The notes beneath the pieces are model-generated. The model did not search any database and was not told the origin of the DNA. It saw only the letters and a program-made list of their open reading frames with translations. Positions 1 to 6,382 of a DNA stretch of 15,530 bases are shown piece by piece. The stretch covers positions 1 through 15,530 of the forward strand of contig JAQUNQ010000015.1 in NCBI GenBank assembly GCA_028717505.1, written 5' to 3'. A program made the translations under genes and the position numbers. The DNA is from Candidatus Peribacteraceae bacterium. GTDB lineage: Bacteria; Patescibacteriota; Gracilibacteria; Peribacterales; Peribacteraceae. The stretch's first letter is position 1. Each line of letters begins with the position of its first letter.

Positions 1-1046
1 ATGTGGACGATGCCCGTTCCCTCCTCGTCGGAGACTTCCACTGCTTCATTGATCACGATGCGGTTCGCCCGTTCCCCGTACGTCTCGGGTTTTCCCTTCT
101 TCATCGTGGAGGGGAGGGGGGTGGAGACGAAGTAGGGGAAGAGCGGTTCGTACTGCTTTCCTGCCAGATCCTTCGCCTTCACACTCTTCAGGATCTTGTG
201 GTCGCGCCCCTTGAAGACGCGGTCGACGAGCTTACGCGCGAGAATGAAGTGCTTACCCTCCGCCTCCACGCTCACGTAGTCGATGTGCTTCCCCACGGCC
301 AGCCAGAGGTTCCCGGGGAGGGACCACGGTGTGGTCGTCCAAGCGAGGAGGACGGTCTTCGGATCATCGCGCAGCGGGAAGGTGGCGATGACCGAGAGGT
401 CGGTGCGGTCGCGGTACCCCTGCGCCACTTCAAAATTCGAGAGGGGGGTGGCGCAGCGCGGGCAGATGTACATACCCTTGTATCCCTCGTAGATCAGTCC
501 TTTCTTGTAGAGCTCCCCGAAGACCCACCAGATACTCTCCATGTACTCCGGGTCCATGGTGCGGTAGTCCCAGTCCATGTCCACCCACCGGCCCATGCGC
601 TCCACGACTGTCCGCCACTCCCGGGTGTAGCGCTGGACGGCGGTGCGACAGAGGGCGTTGAACTTGTCCACACCCATCTCCTCGATCTCGTGGTGCGAGG
701 CGATGTTCCTCTCCTTCTCGATGATGTTCTCCACGGGCAGGCCGTGGCAGTCCCATCCAAATCTTCGTTCCACGTACTTCCCCCGCATCGTCTGGTACCG
801 GGGGATCACGTCCTTGATGGTGCCGGCGAGGAGGTGGCCGTAGTGCGGGAGACCCGTGGCGAAGGGCGGGCCATCGAAGAAGCTGAAGATGTCATGCTTC
901 GTGCCTGCCGGTCCGTCGAGGAGGTCCCCCGTGCCCCGCGAGCGCTGTCGGAGGCTCCGCTTGAAGGTGTCCTCCTCCTTCCAGTAGCGGAGGATGCCCT
1001 CTTCGAGGGCGGGGAGCCGCTGCTTGGGGTCAACGGGGTCGAACAT
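1..1046 (-). CDS. ileS: Isoleucyl-tRNA synthetase, type 2 (N-terminal part, cut by window edge)
   Basis: This class I aminoacyl-tRNA synthetase charges tRNA-Ile with isoleucine in the cytoplasm. The reverse strand is open from the ATG at 1046 to base 1, giving 348 complete codons; the rest lies outside the window. The catalytic signature DGPPFATGLPHYGH is seen at about residues 58-71, followed by RRFGWDCHGLPVE. An editing-domain (CP1) segment, WTTTPWSLPGN, lies near residue 239, and the visible end reads GTGIVH, also typical of the CP1 region. The HYGH form and FATGLPHYGH context match the eukaryote-like type 2 IleRS rather than the E. coli type. About 14 extra residues (around 35-50) sit between the TFKRSL motif and the catalytic core. 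The start is supported by the family N terminus and by a -10-like TACACT ending 8 bases before the ATG, with no Shine-Dalgarno sequence. Full-length proteins are about 1000 residues. Confidence 0.95.
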   Translation of the reverse strand, partial: MFDPVDPKQRLPALEEGILRYWKEEDTFKRSLRQRSRGTGDLLDGPAGTKHDIFSFFDGPPFATGLPHYGHLLAGTIKDVIPRYQTMRGKYVERRFGWDCHGLPVENIIEKERNIASHHEIEEMGVDKFNALCRTAVQRYTREWRTVVERMGRWVDMDWDYRTMDPEYMESIWWVFGELYKKGLIYEGYKGMYICPRCATPLSNFEVAQGYRDRTDLSVIATFPLRDDPKTVLLAWTTTPWSLPGNLWLAVGKHIDYVSVEAEGKHFILARKLVDRVFKGRDHKILKSVKAKDLAGKQYEPLFPYFVSTPLPSTMKKGKPETYGERANRIVINEAVEVSDEEGTGIVH

Positions 1047-1054
1047 CAGGAGAG

Positions 1055-1060
1055 AGTGTA
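1055..1060 (-). promoter_or_regulatory. Putative -10 box of ileS (leaderless)
   Basis: TACACT on the minus strand ends 8 bases before the ileS ATG. Transcription starting about 7 bases downstream would begin at or next to the start codon. No good -35 is seen at 16-18 bases upstream; a small hairpin (GCGATG at 1075-1080, CATCGC at 1085-1090, 4-base loop) occupies that place. Confidence 0.4.
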
Positions 1061-1117
1061 CAGAAAAAGCGGGTGCGATGTAGGCATCGCGCGCGGATTT
1101 CGGAATGATAAGGAAAG

Positions 1118-1155
1118 TTTCTGTCAATTTTTCCCCGGGAAATTTTTGACAGAAA
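1118..1155. promoter_or_regulatory. 38-bp imperfect dyad between ileS and the 1191 ORF
   Basis: TTTCTGTCAA (1118-1127) and TTGACAGAAA (1146-1155) are perfect 10-base inverted arms. Between them an inner symmetric core (CCCGGG at 1134-1139 plus flanking TT/AA pairs) has the same centre, 1136.5. Fifteen of the 19 base pairs across the dyad match. The outer arms contain TTGACA in both directions, so it could hold divergent -35 elements and be an operator. No T-run follows on either side, so a terminator is less likely. The binding protein is unknown. Confidence 0.5.
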
Positions 1156-1174
1156 GTCTCTCTCTTGGGAAAAT
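1146..1174 (+). promoter_or_regulatory. Possible sigma70-type promoter for the 1191 ORF
   Basis: A perfect -35 TTGACA (1146-1151) is followed after 17 bases by GAAAAT (1169-1174), which matches TATAAT at four of six positions. The -35 lies within the right arm of the 38-bp dyad. The start codon follows 16 bases after the -10, leaving a short leader of about 10 bases. Confidence 0.35.
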
Positions 1175-1186
1175 TCTCGTCCCAAG
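1164..1186. repeat. Second inverted repeat just upstream of the 1191 start codon
   Basis: CTTGGGA (1164-1170) and TCCCAAG (1180-1186) are perfect 7-base inverted arms around a 9-base loop, ending 4 bases before the ATG at 1191. It overlaps the possible -10, so it may be an operator or may fold in the leader RNA. Confidence 0.45.
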
Positions 1187-1190
1187 TGGT

Positions 1191-1544
1191 ATGAGTAATG
1201 TACCGTCAGCCAACGGCAGCGATCATGCGGATGCTCCTCCGAGGGGGGTCCATGTGGTCCGCATCGATCATGCGTCGATGGAGGGGGGATCGGGAACGGA
1301 CGAGGCGGAAGTCAACGCGGTCACCAATCATGTTCAGGCTCTCCTCGGGCGGCTCGGCATGGCTACGAGGGAGGAGAGAACGGTAGAGGTGAAACAGGTA
1401 GCCCGTCGTGAGCTTGGCATTCAGGGGCGATCGCCGGATATGGCAGCGGTTTCCGATGCCGTTCTCGGCGCTTTTGTTGCGGTGATTGCATGCCGACGGA
1501 GGCATAGTGGAGCAGACCAGGGAGTAAATCCTGCAGGGGGATGA
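1191..1544 (+). CDS. Small orphan protein (117 aa), function unknown
   Basis: I do not recognise this protein. The frame starts at ATG 1191 and ends at TGA 1542-1544. The open frame continues upstream of 1191, but that part is only antisense to ileS, so the ATG after the promoter-like and dyad elements is the sensible start. The first 40 residues are small and polar. The middle (about residues 43-85) looks helical and charged, with DEAEVNAVTNHVQALLGRL and a REERTVEVKQVARREL stretch. A short hydrophobic segment, AVLGAFVAVIAC, lies near residue 93 and is too short for a confident membrane span. There is no Shine-Dalgarno sequence. The stop sits only 4 bases before the promoter of the downstream Rel gene, so the two genes are tightly packed. 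The coding call rests on length, composition and context only. Confidence 0.45.
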   Translation: MSNVPSANGSDHADAPPRGVHVVRIDHASMEGGSGTDEAEVNAVTNHVQALLGRLGMATREERTVEVKQVARRELGIQGRSPDMAAVSDAVLGAFVAVIACRRRHSGADQGVNPAGG

Positions 1545-1548
1545 CTTG

Positions 1549-1557
1549 TGCTATGAT
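1549..1557 (+). promoter_or_regulatory. Extended -10 promoter of the Rel gene (leaderless)
   Basis: TGCTATGAT is an extended -10 (TGn plus TATGAT, five of six matches to TATAAT). Only 8 bases separate it from the ATG at 1566, so the transcript probably starts at or within 2 bases of the start codon. No clear -35 is seen, as is usual for extended -10 promoters. Confidence 0.55.
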
Positions 1558-1565
1558 GGCAGGCC

Positions 1566-3500
1566 ATGGTGGCCATTGAGCGCCAGTTTCGCGAGTCCCT
1601 CTCGTACCTCAAGGCACGGGATCTTGAGCAGGTGGAGCAGGCGCTCGTGCGTTCCATTCAGTATCACGAAGGACAGAAGCGCAGCAGCGGCGAGCCCTAT
1701 GTGATTCATCCCATCATGACGGCGACGTACCTCGCTGGTCTCGAGGCGCAGAAAGACATGCTCATCGCCGCGCTCCTCCATGACACCGTGGAGGACGAGC
1801 TCGCCACACTCCCGGAAATCGAGCGTGAATTCGGTGTCACCGTCGCACGGCTGGTGGATGGTGTGACGAAGTTGAGCAGGCGTCTCTATGAGGGCAGGCA
1901 CTCTGACCGCCAGATTGCCTCGCTCCGAAAAATGCTCCTCACGGCGAATGACGATCTCCGGGTCATCCTCATCAAGCTCGCAGACCGACTCCACAATACC
2001 GAGACGCTCACCGCCCTGCCGCCGGAAAAACAACAGCGCATCGCGCTTGAGACGCTGGATATCTACGTTCCATTCGCGCGGCTGGTCGGGTGGTGGGAGG
2101 TGAAGAAACGGTTTGAGGAGCTCTGCTTTCCCATTGCCTATCCCGCAGAGAGCGCGGCGTGGCATCAGGCGATCGAGCGCGTGCGCGAAGTGGTCCGGAA
2201 GGAGCGCGAGCACTTCATCCGGCGGGCGAACAAAGAAACCGCTTCCGATGTCCACGCGGAACTCACGCTCATGACAGACTATGAGATCTTCCAGAAGATG
2301 CATCGCGTGCTCGCGCGTCTGGAGGATGCGAATGCCATCGATTCCGTGCTCCTCGTGGTGCAGAGGGAATCGTCGCTGGAGTGCTACCGCGTGCTGGGGG
2401 AGATTCATGCTCGGCATCAGGCGCGTCCCGCTTCGTTCCGGGATTACATCAGCACCCCCCAGCCCAATAGCTACAGCGCCCTTCATACCATTGTGTTCCT
2501 CTCGCGGAAGCATGAGCTGCGTCTCCGCATCCAGACGGCTGCGATGCACGAGTATTCCTTCAAGCGCAAGATCTCCTCGTGGCAACCCGAGAAGGAAGGC
2601 GATGTGTACCACGCGCTGAGTACGCTCCACTCGTTCTCCTTCGATGATCAGCAATTCCTCCAAAATCTCCAGCAGACGGTGCTCGCAGAGCGCATTAATG
2701 TCTTCACGAGCGCGGGGGAAGTGGTGACACTTCCGGCGGGCGCGACCGGCGTGGACTTCGCCTATGAAGTTGATCTGGAGAACATCCGCTACCTCGCGGG
2801 GATCCGTGTCGATGGCGGCGAAGTCCATGAGGCGACACGCGTCCTCCGCGAAGGGGAGACGGTGGAACTCGTTCTTTTGAACAGCGAGAAGTCGGATCGT
2901 CGGACGTTCTGGATGGAGAAGGCGAAGACAGTCCAGGCGCGGGAGAAACTCCGCCAGACACTCAAACGCCAGCCCAAGGCGGAGCGCCGCAGGGCGGGCG
3001 CAAGCATTCTCAAGGCTGAGTGTGTGAAATATCTTCTTCCCATTTGGTGGCTCTTTCATTTTCACCCCCTGCAGATGCGCCTGGCGCGGAAGTGCGGGAA
3101 GCAATCCTTCGATGCCCTCCTCGAGGAGGTGGGGGGCGGGACTGTCGCGGTCGGCACCGTCATGGATGCCTATCGAGATCTCCTCCTGATGCCGTCCGAC
3201 TGGATGATTCCTCTTCTTAAGTGGCTCCATCTGCTTCCCCGCACGCGTATCCTCAATCAGGATGCTTCCATCATTGATCTCGAGATCTACTCCTGGGACC
3301 AGCCCGGAATGATCTACAACATCTCGAAGTGTTTCGCCGAGCGCCGGATCAACATCTCGAATTTCTCGGTTTTTGCGATTCCCCCCATGGATGCGCTCTA
3401 CAAAATCCGCCTGGAGGTCAAAAATTTCAAGCAATTCAGCGATTTGTATGATGCGGTGCTGGAGGTGCCGGGGGTCAAGAGAATCTTGCGTAAACGTTGA
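1566..3500 (+). CDS. RelA/SpoT family (p)ppGpp hydrolase, synthetase domain apparently degenerate
   Basis: This long Rel homologue (644 aa) controls the alarmone (p)ppGpp. The N-terminal HD hydrolase domain has its key residues: SGEPYVIHP with H48, LLHDTVED with H72, D73, E76 and D77, and KLADRLHNTETL with D140 and N144. The synthetase domain (about 230-335) keeps D259, Y303 and H307. By eye alignment with Rel from Streptococcus it has lost the ATP-binding RxK pair (T234, M236), the Arg of DxxAxR (V264), a Lys of the PK motif (Q299) and the catalytic Glu before the IRT-like motif (R319). A TGS domain follows (about 375-440), then a helical linker and a C-terminal ACT domain (about 570-644, DQPGMIYNISKCFAERRINI). 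The prediction is a hydrolase-only, SpoT-like enzyme with intact regulatory domains. The start is fixed by a leaderless-type promoter 8 bases upstream and by the usual family N terminus. The methyltransferase-like gene follows after 33 bases. Confidence 0.9.
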   Translation: MVAIERQFRESLSYLKARDLEQVEQALVRSIQYHEGQKRSSGEPYVIHPIMTATYLAGLEAQKDMLIAALLHDTVEDELATLPEIEREFGVTVARLVDGVTKLSRRLYEGRHSDRQIASLRKMLLTANDDLRVILIKLADRLHNTETLTALPPEKQQRIALETLDIYVPFARLVGWWEVKKRFEELCFPIAYPAESAAWHQAIERVREVVRKEREHFIRRANKETASDVHAELTLMTDYEIFQKMHRVLARLEDANAIDSVLLVVQRESSLECYRVLGEIHARHQARPASFRDYISTPQPNSYSALHTIVFLSRKHELRLRIQTAAMHEYSFKRKISSWQPEKEGDVYHALSTLHSFSFDDQQFLQNLQQTVLAERINVFTSAGEVVTLPAGATGVDFAYEVDLENIRYLAGIRVDGGEVHEATRVLREGETVELVLLNSEKSDRRTFWMEKAKTVQAREKLRQTLKRQPKAERRRAGASILKAECVKYLLPIWWLFHFHPLQMRLARKCGKQSFDALLEEVGGGTVAVGTVMDAYRDLLLMPSDWMIPLLKWLHLLPRTRILNQDASIIDLEIYSWDQPGMIYNISKCFAERRINISNFSVFAIPPMDALYKIRLEVKNFKQFSDLYDAVLEVPGVKRILRKR

Positions 3501-3505
3501 AAACA

Positions 3506-3514
3506 TGTCAAAAT
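3506..3514 (+). promoter_or_regulatory. Weak possible extended -10 upstream of the 3534 gene
   Basis: TGTCAAAAT is TGn followed by CAAAAT (four of six matches), 19 bases before the ATG. No -35 is visible. Read-through from the Rel gene is an equally good explanation for transcription. Confidence 0.2.
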
Positions 3515-3533
3515 TGCTTCCTTTCTCCCCTTC

Positions 3534-4703
3534 ATGGAGGAATGTTTCGTCGACAAGCCGATTGATCCTCTTGCAGTGTTCTTCCAGGACACAGCAGACG
3601 CCTACGACCGGTATCTCCAGCATGGGGAGTGGGGCAGGAACCAGAGAGTCCATGCCAAAGAGTGGGCCAAACATTACAGTTGGATGGACACAGCGATGGC
3701 TGGCGGCATTATCGATTTTTCTCAGCAGCAGGGTATTCAGCTGAAGGACATGAACATCGGTCTGATTGGTCCAGGGTTCCATCCCGTCGGTCATGACGTC
3801 AGCCCTCAGACGGTCAAGGTGATCCTCTCAAAGATTCGTCGGATCGTTGTCATCGACTTCTCCCTTCAAGTGGTGCGCTCTGCCATACGAGATCTCATTG
3901 AGGGGGGAGTGTCTCCGGAGAAGATTTTCGGCATGCAGTTCGACGTGACGCGTGGGCTGAGCACGATGTTTCAACAGCAGATCGCGGAACTTCTGAAGAG
4001 AGTGGAGACCGAACAGCAATTTTGCGACACCGTTGAGCGGGAGTTTCTACAGGTGGAGATAGGAACACTCCAGCAACGTCTGGGTTCCGTCCTCCGGCAG
4101 CTCGCAGAAAACCCCACCACGATGCCGGGGGATGTGGTGGGAGCCAAGAGCGCCGGAGAACTGAATATCAGCGTGCATCAGGGGGAGCCAGTCCCCCTCC
4201 ACTACACAGCGATTCCAATGGTGCTGACGGGGACGAATGCAGCGACGGAAGCACAAATCTGGGATCGCTGGCGCGAAGTGACCTCCGAAGAGGGGCGCGT
4301 GGCCCTCCCCCCCGGCTCACGAACCGAACGTGCACGACGAGAGGTGTTCCGTCAAATTCATGTCATGGTGGCCAAAATCAATTCTGAGATCGCGGCACGG
4401 GTCGTGACGATGGTCCTGAATAATAACATGACACCACAGAATCCGCGGCCAATCGTCTGCGCGCCCACCGATTTCGCCACGAGCTTCAATCAGCCTCCGT
4501 TCGGCATGCTGTGGCGCTTGCGACAGGACCCCTTCTTATGGCGTGTGGGGGAATTGGGCGGCTTGGCGACTTTGCAGCATCCGAGTATCTTTTCCGAATC
4601 CCCCAGTCACGAACACCTCGTCGCGTCGATTCGAGTGGAGCCGGCCCCGGAGGTCTTGGAGGGCGAGGGGGAATCGATAGAACCTCCATCGCCGCAATGT
4701 TGA
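3534..4703 (+). CDS. Probable Rossmann-fold, SAM methyltransferase-like protein
   Basis: I cannot assign this 389-residue protein to a named family. Residues 74-86 (NIGLIGPGFHPVG) resemble the glycine-rich nucleotide-binding loop of class I SAM-dependent methyltransferases. VVIDFS with D108 is a candidate motif II acidic residue at the end of the second strand, and QFDVTRGL around D137 could be the third motif. This order and spacing (about 30 residues each) suit a Rossmann fold, but the loop lacks the usual GxGxG. Residues 145-180 are rich in Gln, Glu and Leu and probably helical. The last 100 residues are unlike any family I know and end in an acidic tail. The start at 3534 is the first ATG of the frame, 33 bases after the Rel stop, with a pyrimidine-rich upstream sequence and no Shine-Dalgarno. 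It may be co-transcribed with the Rel gene. The coding call is strong; the function is an inference. Confidence 0.75.
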   Translation: MEECFVDKPIDPLAVFFQDTADAYDRYLQHGEWGRNQRVHAKEWAKHYSWMDTAMAGGIIDFSQQQGIQLKDMNIGLIGPGFHPVGHDVSPQTVKVILSKIRRIVVIDFSLQVVRSAIRDLIEGGVSPEKIFGMQFDVTRGLSTMFQQQIAELLKRVETEQQFCDTVEREFLQVEIGTLQQRLGSVLRQLAENPTTMPGDVVGAKSAGELNISVHQGEPVPLHYTAIPMVLTGTNAATEAQIWDRWREVTSEEGRVALPPGSRTERARREVFRQIHVMVAKINSEIAARVVTMVLNNNMTPQNPRPIVCAPTDFATSFNQPPFGMLWRLRQDPFLWRVGELGGLATLQHPSIFSESPSHEHLVASIRVEPAPEVLEGEGESIEPPSPQC

Positions 4704-4713
4704 GCGGGAGCAC

Positions 4714-5268
4714 TCACTCCCTCCACTTGATCGAACACCCGATGGCATTGGCTTCGCTGACGGGCGGGTCACGGTTCTCCACGAGAGCGTCGATGGCATC
4801 CCAGAGGTTCTTCTCTGTCGCCAGATCGGGATGCTCCCAGTTATTGTCCACACGCCCCTTGTAGCGGAGCTTGCGATGCCGGTCGAAGGCGAAGCAGTGC
4901 GGCGTGCAGAGGGCGCCGAAGGACTTCGCCACCTCCTGTGATTCGTCGAGGCAGTACGGACACGGGTAGCCCTTCGTCTTGTAGCGCTTCTCCATCTCCG
5001 CGAAGGAATCCTCGGGGTAGTTCGCCGGATCGTTGCTGTTCACGAGGATCACCTGCACGCCCTCGGGATCGAAGTGCTCTGCCATCTTGAGGATACGGTC
5101 CTCGTACGCCTGCGCGTACGGGCAGTGGTTGCAGGTGAAGATGACGACGAGCACGGGGTCCTTGATGGTCTGCGTATCCACCTTCATCCCGTCGACCGCG
5201 GGGAGGCGGAAGTGCGGCAGGGGGTCGTCGATCTTGAGCACGGAGGAGTTGTCGTTGATGAGGACCAT
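4714..5268 (-). CDS. Thioredoxin-fold, peroxiredoxin-like protein (PRX_like1 type)
   Basis: This is a cytoplasmic thioredoxin-fold protein of 184 residues, of the AhpC/TSA-related group that carries a CNHCP active site. The motif FTCNHCPYA gives C46 and C49. The later segment GALCTPHCFAFD matches the conserved CTPxxFLFD region with the cis-proline at P123. The segment before it reads PCPYCLDESQEVAKSFG, where relatives usually have FPYLYDESQEVA, so the protein has an extra CPYC (C103, C106) plus C121 and C125. No signal peptide or membrane segment is seen. I chose ATG 5268 because it gives the usual family N terminus (MVLIND...) and lies 24 bases after a TATACT box. Longer in-frame starts at 5310 and 5352 exist; the 5310 start has an AAGGAG upstream but would overlap the Nudix gene. 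It converges on the 3534 gene with a 10-base gap. The substrate is unknown. Confidence 0.85.
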   Translation of the reverse strand: MVLINDNSSVLKIDDPLPHFRLPAVDGMKVDTQTIKDPVLVVIFTCNHCPYAQAYEDRILKMAEHFDPEGVQVILVNSNDPANYPEDSFAEMEKRYKTKGYPCPYCLDESQEVAKSFGALCTPHCFAFDRHRKLRYKGRVDNNWEHPDLATEKNLWDAIDALVENRDPPVSEANAIGCSIKWRE

Positions 5269-5292
5269 GGGAAGATGGGGGAGCAGCCTCTT

Positions 5293-5302
5293 AGTATACA
5301 CT
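5293..5302. promoter_or_regulatory. Overlapping divergent -10 boxes, thioredoxin-like and Nudix genes
   Basis: On the minus strand TATACT (5298-5293) could serve the thioredoxin-like gene with a leader of about 18 bases. On the plus strand TATACA (5295-5300, 8 bases before the ATG) or TACACT (5297-5302, 6 bases before it) could serve the Nudix gene as a leaderless promoter. The two -10 boxes share bases 5295-5298 because GTATAC is its own reverse complement. No good -35 is seen on either side. Confidence 0.45.
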
Positions 5303-5308
5303 GCTTGC

Positions 5309-5812
5309 ATGACTGCTCCTTCATGCCATTTCACGGCCACTGCCTTCATCATCGACTCCCGGCGCCGGACGCTCCTTCTTCGCCATAAGCGGCTCGGTCG
5401 CTGGATGCCGCCCGGTGGTCATGTCGACGAGAACGAACTGCCGGAAGAGACTGCTCGGCGGGAATGCAGAGAGGAGACAGGGCTCGATGTGGAGATCATC
5501 GGCGATGCGCAGGAGGATCTCTTCAGCCGGAACCCCGATGAGGGACGCATGTTGAAGAAACCGATCGCCCTCCTCCTCGAAAATATTCCCACGTCGGAGG
5601 AGCGGGGGGAGCCCGCACACCAGCACATGGATTTTCTCTACGTCGCGCGTCCCCTCGACGAGAGCCAGCCTGTGACGCTCGCGGAGGAGGAGGGGCATGC
5701 CATCCAGTGGTTCTCGCGCGCGGAGATCGAGCGGCTCGACGAGCAGACGGAGATCTTCGCGAACGTGAAGGCGTATATTTTGCGGATTCTTGCAGATGGA
5801 GGAGTGGCTTGA
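5309..5812 (+). CDS. Nudix hydrolase
   Basis: Nudix enzymes cleave nucleoside diphosphates linked to another group (X), often in nucleotide-pool cleaning. The protein has 167 residues, a normal length for a single-domain member. The complete Nudix box GX5EX7REUXEEXGU is at residues 37-59: GHVDENE, then seven residues, then RECREETGL. The preceding RWMPPGGHV is also typical. The C-terminal half contains HMDFLYVARP and a HAIQWFSRAEI segment, the usual late strand and helix of the fold. I chose ATG 5309 because upstream extension of the frame runs antisense through the divergent thioredoxin-like gene and because a -10-like box ends 6-8 bases before it. The substrate cannot be read from the sequence. 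A short GGTGC/GCACC hairpin begins right after the stop. Confidence 0.9.
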   Translation: MTAPSCHFTATAFIIDSRRRTLLLRHKRLGRWMPPGGHVDENELPEETARRECREETGLDVEIIGDAQEDLFSRNPDEGRMLKKPIALLLENIPTSEERGEPAHQHMDFLYVARPLDESQPVTLAEEEGHAIQWFSRAEIERLDEQTEIFANVKAYILRILADGGVA

Positions 5813-5828
5813 GGTGCTTTTTTGCACC
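5813..5828. terminator. Small hairpin immediately after the Nudix stop
   Basis: GGTGC (5813-5817) and GCACC (5824-5828) flank a loop of six T. There is no T-run after the stem, so as an intrinsic terminator it is atypical. A second weak GC-rich stem (CCCG/CGGG) follows within 20 bases. Confidence 0.3.
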
Positions 5829-5879
5829 CGCCCCGTCGAGAGCGGGAAACAAAAACAGCCTACAAAAATCTCCGGAAAC

Positions 5880-5919
5880 GCGCCGATGTGGCGGCGATAG
5901 CGGAGGGGGTCATCGGCGC
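5880..5919. repeat. Inverted repeat, 9-bp arms
   Basis: GCGCCGATG (5880-5888) and CATCGGCGC (5911-5919) are perfect inverted arms around a 22-base GC-rich loop. Confidence 0.6.
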
Positions 5920-5930
5920 AGTGCTTTCTT

Positions 5931-5968
5931 TTGCCCTTTCTTTGCCGCGCTTGGCAAAGAAAGGGCAA
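5931..5968. repeat. Perfect hairpin, 16-bp arms
   Basis: TTGCCCTTTCTTTGCC (5931-5946) pairs perfectly with its reverse complement (5953-5968) across the 6-base loop GCGCTT. The left arm is pyrimidine-rich and the right arm purine-rich. No T-run follows, so a simple terminator is unlikely. Confidence 0.85.
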
Positions 5969-5999
5969 CACTCGTTCCGCTGGAGAAGCCCTGTGATTC

Positions 6000-6032
6000 C
6001 TTCTTTCTCTGTCTGCCCGACAGAGAAAGAAG
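6000..6032. repeat. Perfect hairpin, 14-bp arms
   Basis: CTTCTTTCTCTGTC (6000-6013) pairs with GACAGAGAAAGAAG (6019-6032) across the loop TGCCC. It has the same pyrimidine-arm/purine-arm design as the hairpin at 5931 but a different sequence. Confidence 0.85.
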
Positions 6033-6035
6033 CAA

Positions 6036-6060
6036 CCCTTCGACTGCGCTCAGGGCAGGC
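6036..6060. repeat. REP-like dispersed element (candidate)
   Basis: The sequence around CTTCGACTGCGCTCAGGGC resembles a short motif that I recall as dispersed in many copies in intergenic DNA of several bacterial groups; its translations (LRLRSGQA, STALRAGES) are familiar from spurious ORFs. Only one copy is in this window, so the repeat nature is from memory and not shown here. Confidence 0.4.
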
Positions 6061-6094
6061 GAGAGCGCACCGCGCGCCAAAGCCCGCTCCACCC

Positions 6095-6167
6095 GGCCCT
6101 GTGCCTCCTCATCGGTTCCTACAAGGATTCGGAACCGATTCGTCGGCAAACGTCTGCAGACAGGGCC
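6095..6167. repeat. Nested inverted repeats
   Basis: An outer stem GGCCCTGT (6095-6102) / ACAGGGCC (6160-6167) encloses a perfect inner hairpin ATCGGTTCC (6111-6119) / GGAACCGAT (6131-6139) with an 11-base loop. A perfect 10-base palindrome, GTCTGCAGAC, lies at 6152-6161 and would compete with the outer stem. The nested layout could fold as an RNA. Confidence 0.55.
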
Positions 6168-6382
6168 TCCCCCTTCACCCCCCGTGGCGCGCGGAACCAA
6201 CCCATGTATATGTTGTTGTTTTTGTTAGCTCATTCTGGGCTTGTTGCCGTGAAGGTCATCTCTTGAATTTCTGCCCGTAGACGCCATTTTTTCGACAAAT
6301 ACCATATTGTATATAAAACAATATAAGTGATATTATGTCTAGTAGTTCCTTTGCACCATCGCGTTGCAGGCAGTTTCCTGTC

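Noticed and set aside
3..1190. Long plus-strand open frame opposite ileS
   Set aside because: The reverse strand encodes the clear IleRS motifs; the plus frame is open only because of GC-rich codon bias. Only its last part (from 1191) was kept as a possible gene.
1047..1190. T-box riboswitch upstream of ileS
   Set aside because: No T-box sequence or terminator/antiterminator pair is visible, and the -10-like box is only 8 bases before the ATG.
1551..3794. 747-codon open frame on the minus strand across the Rel gene
   Set aside because: It is antisense to a protein with HD, TGS and ACT domains and shows no family motif of its own.
5269..5352. Longer N terminus of the thioredoxin-like protein (starts at 5310 or 5352)
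   Set aside because: The family starts near residue 29 of the longest form and the extension overlaps the Nudix start; an AAGGAG before 5310 keeps it as an alternative.
5707..6280. Open frames in both directions across the hairpin region
   Set aside because: They pass through perfect hairpins and REP-like sequence and give low-information Arg/Pro/Ser-rich translations.
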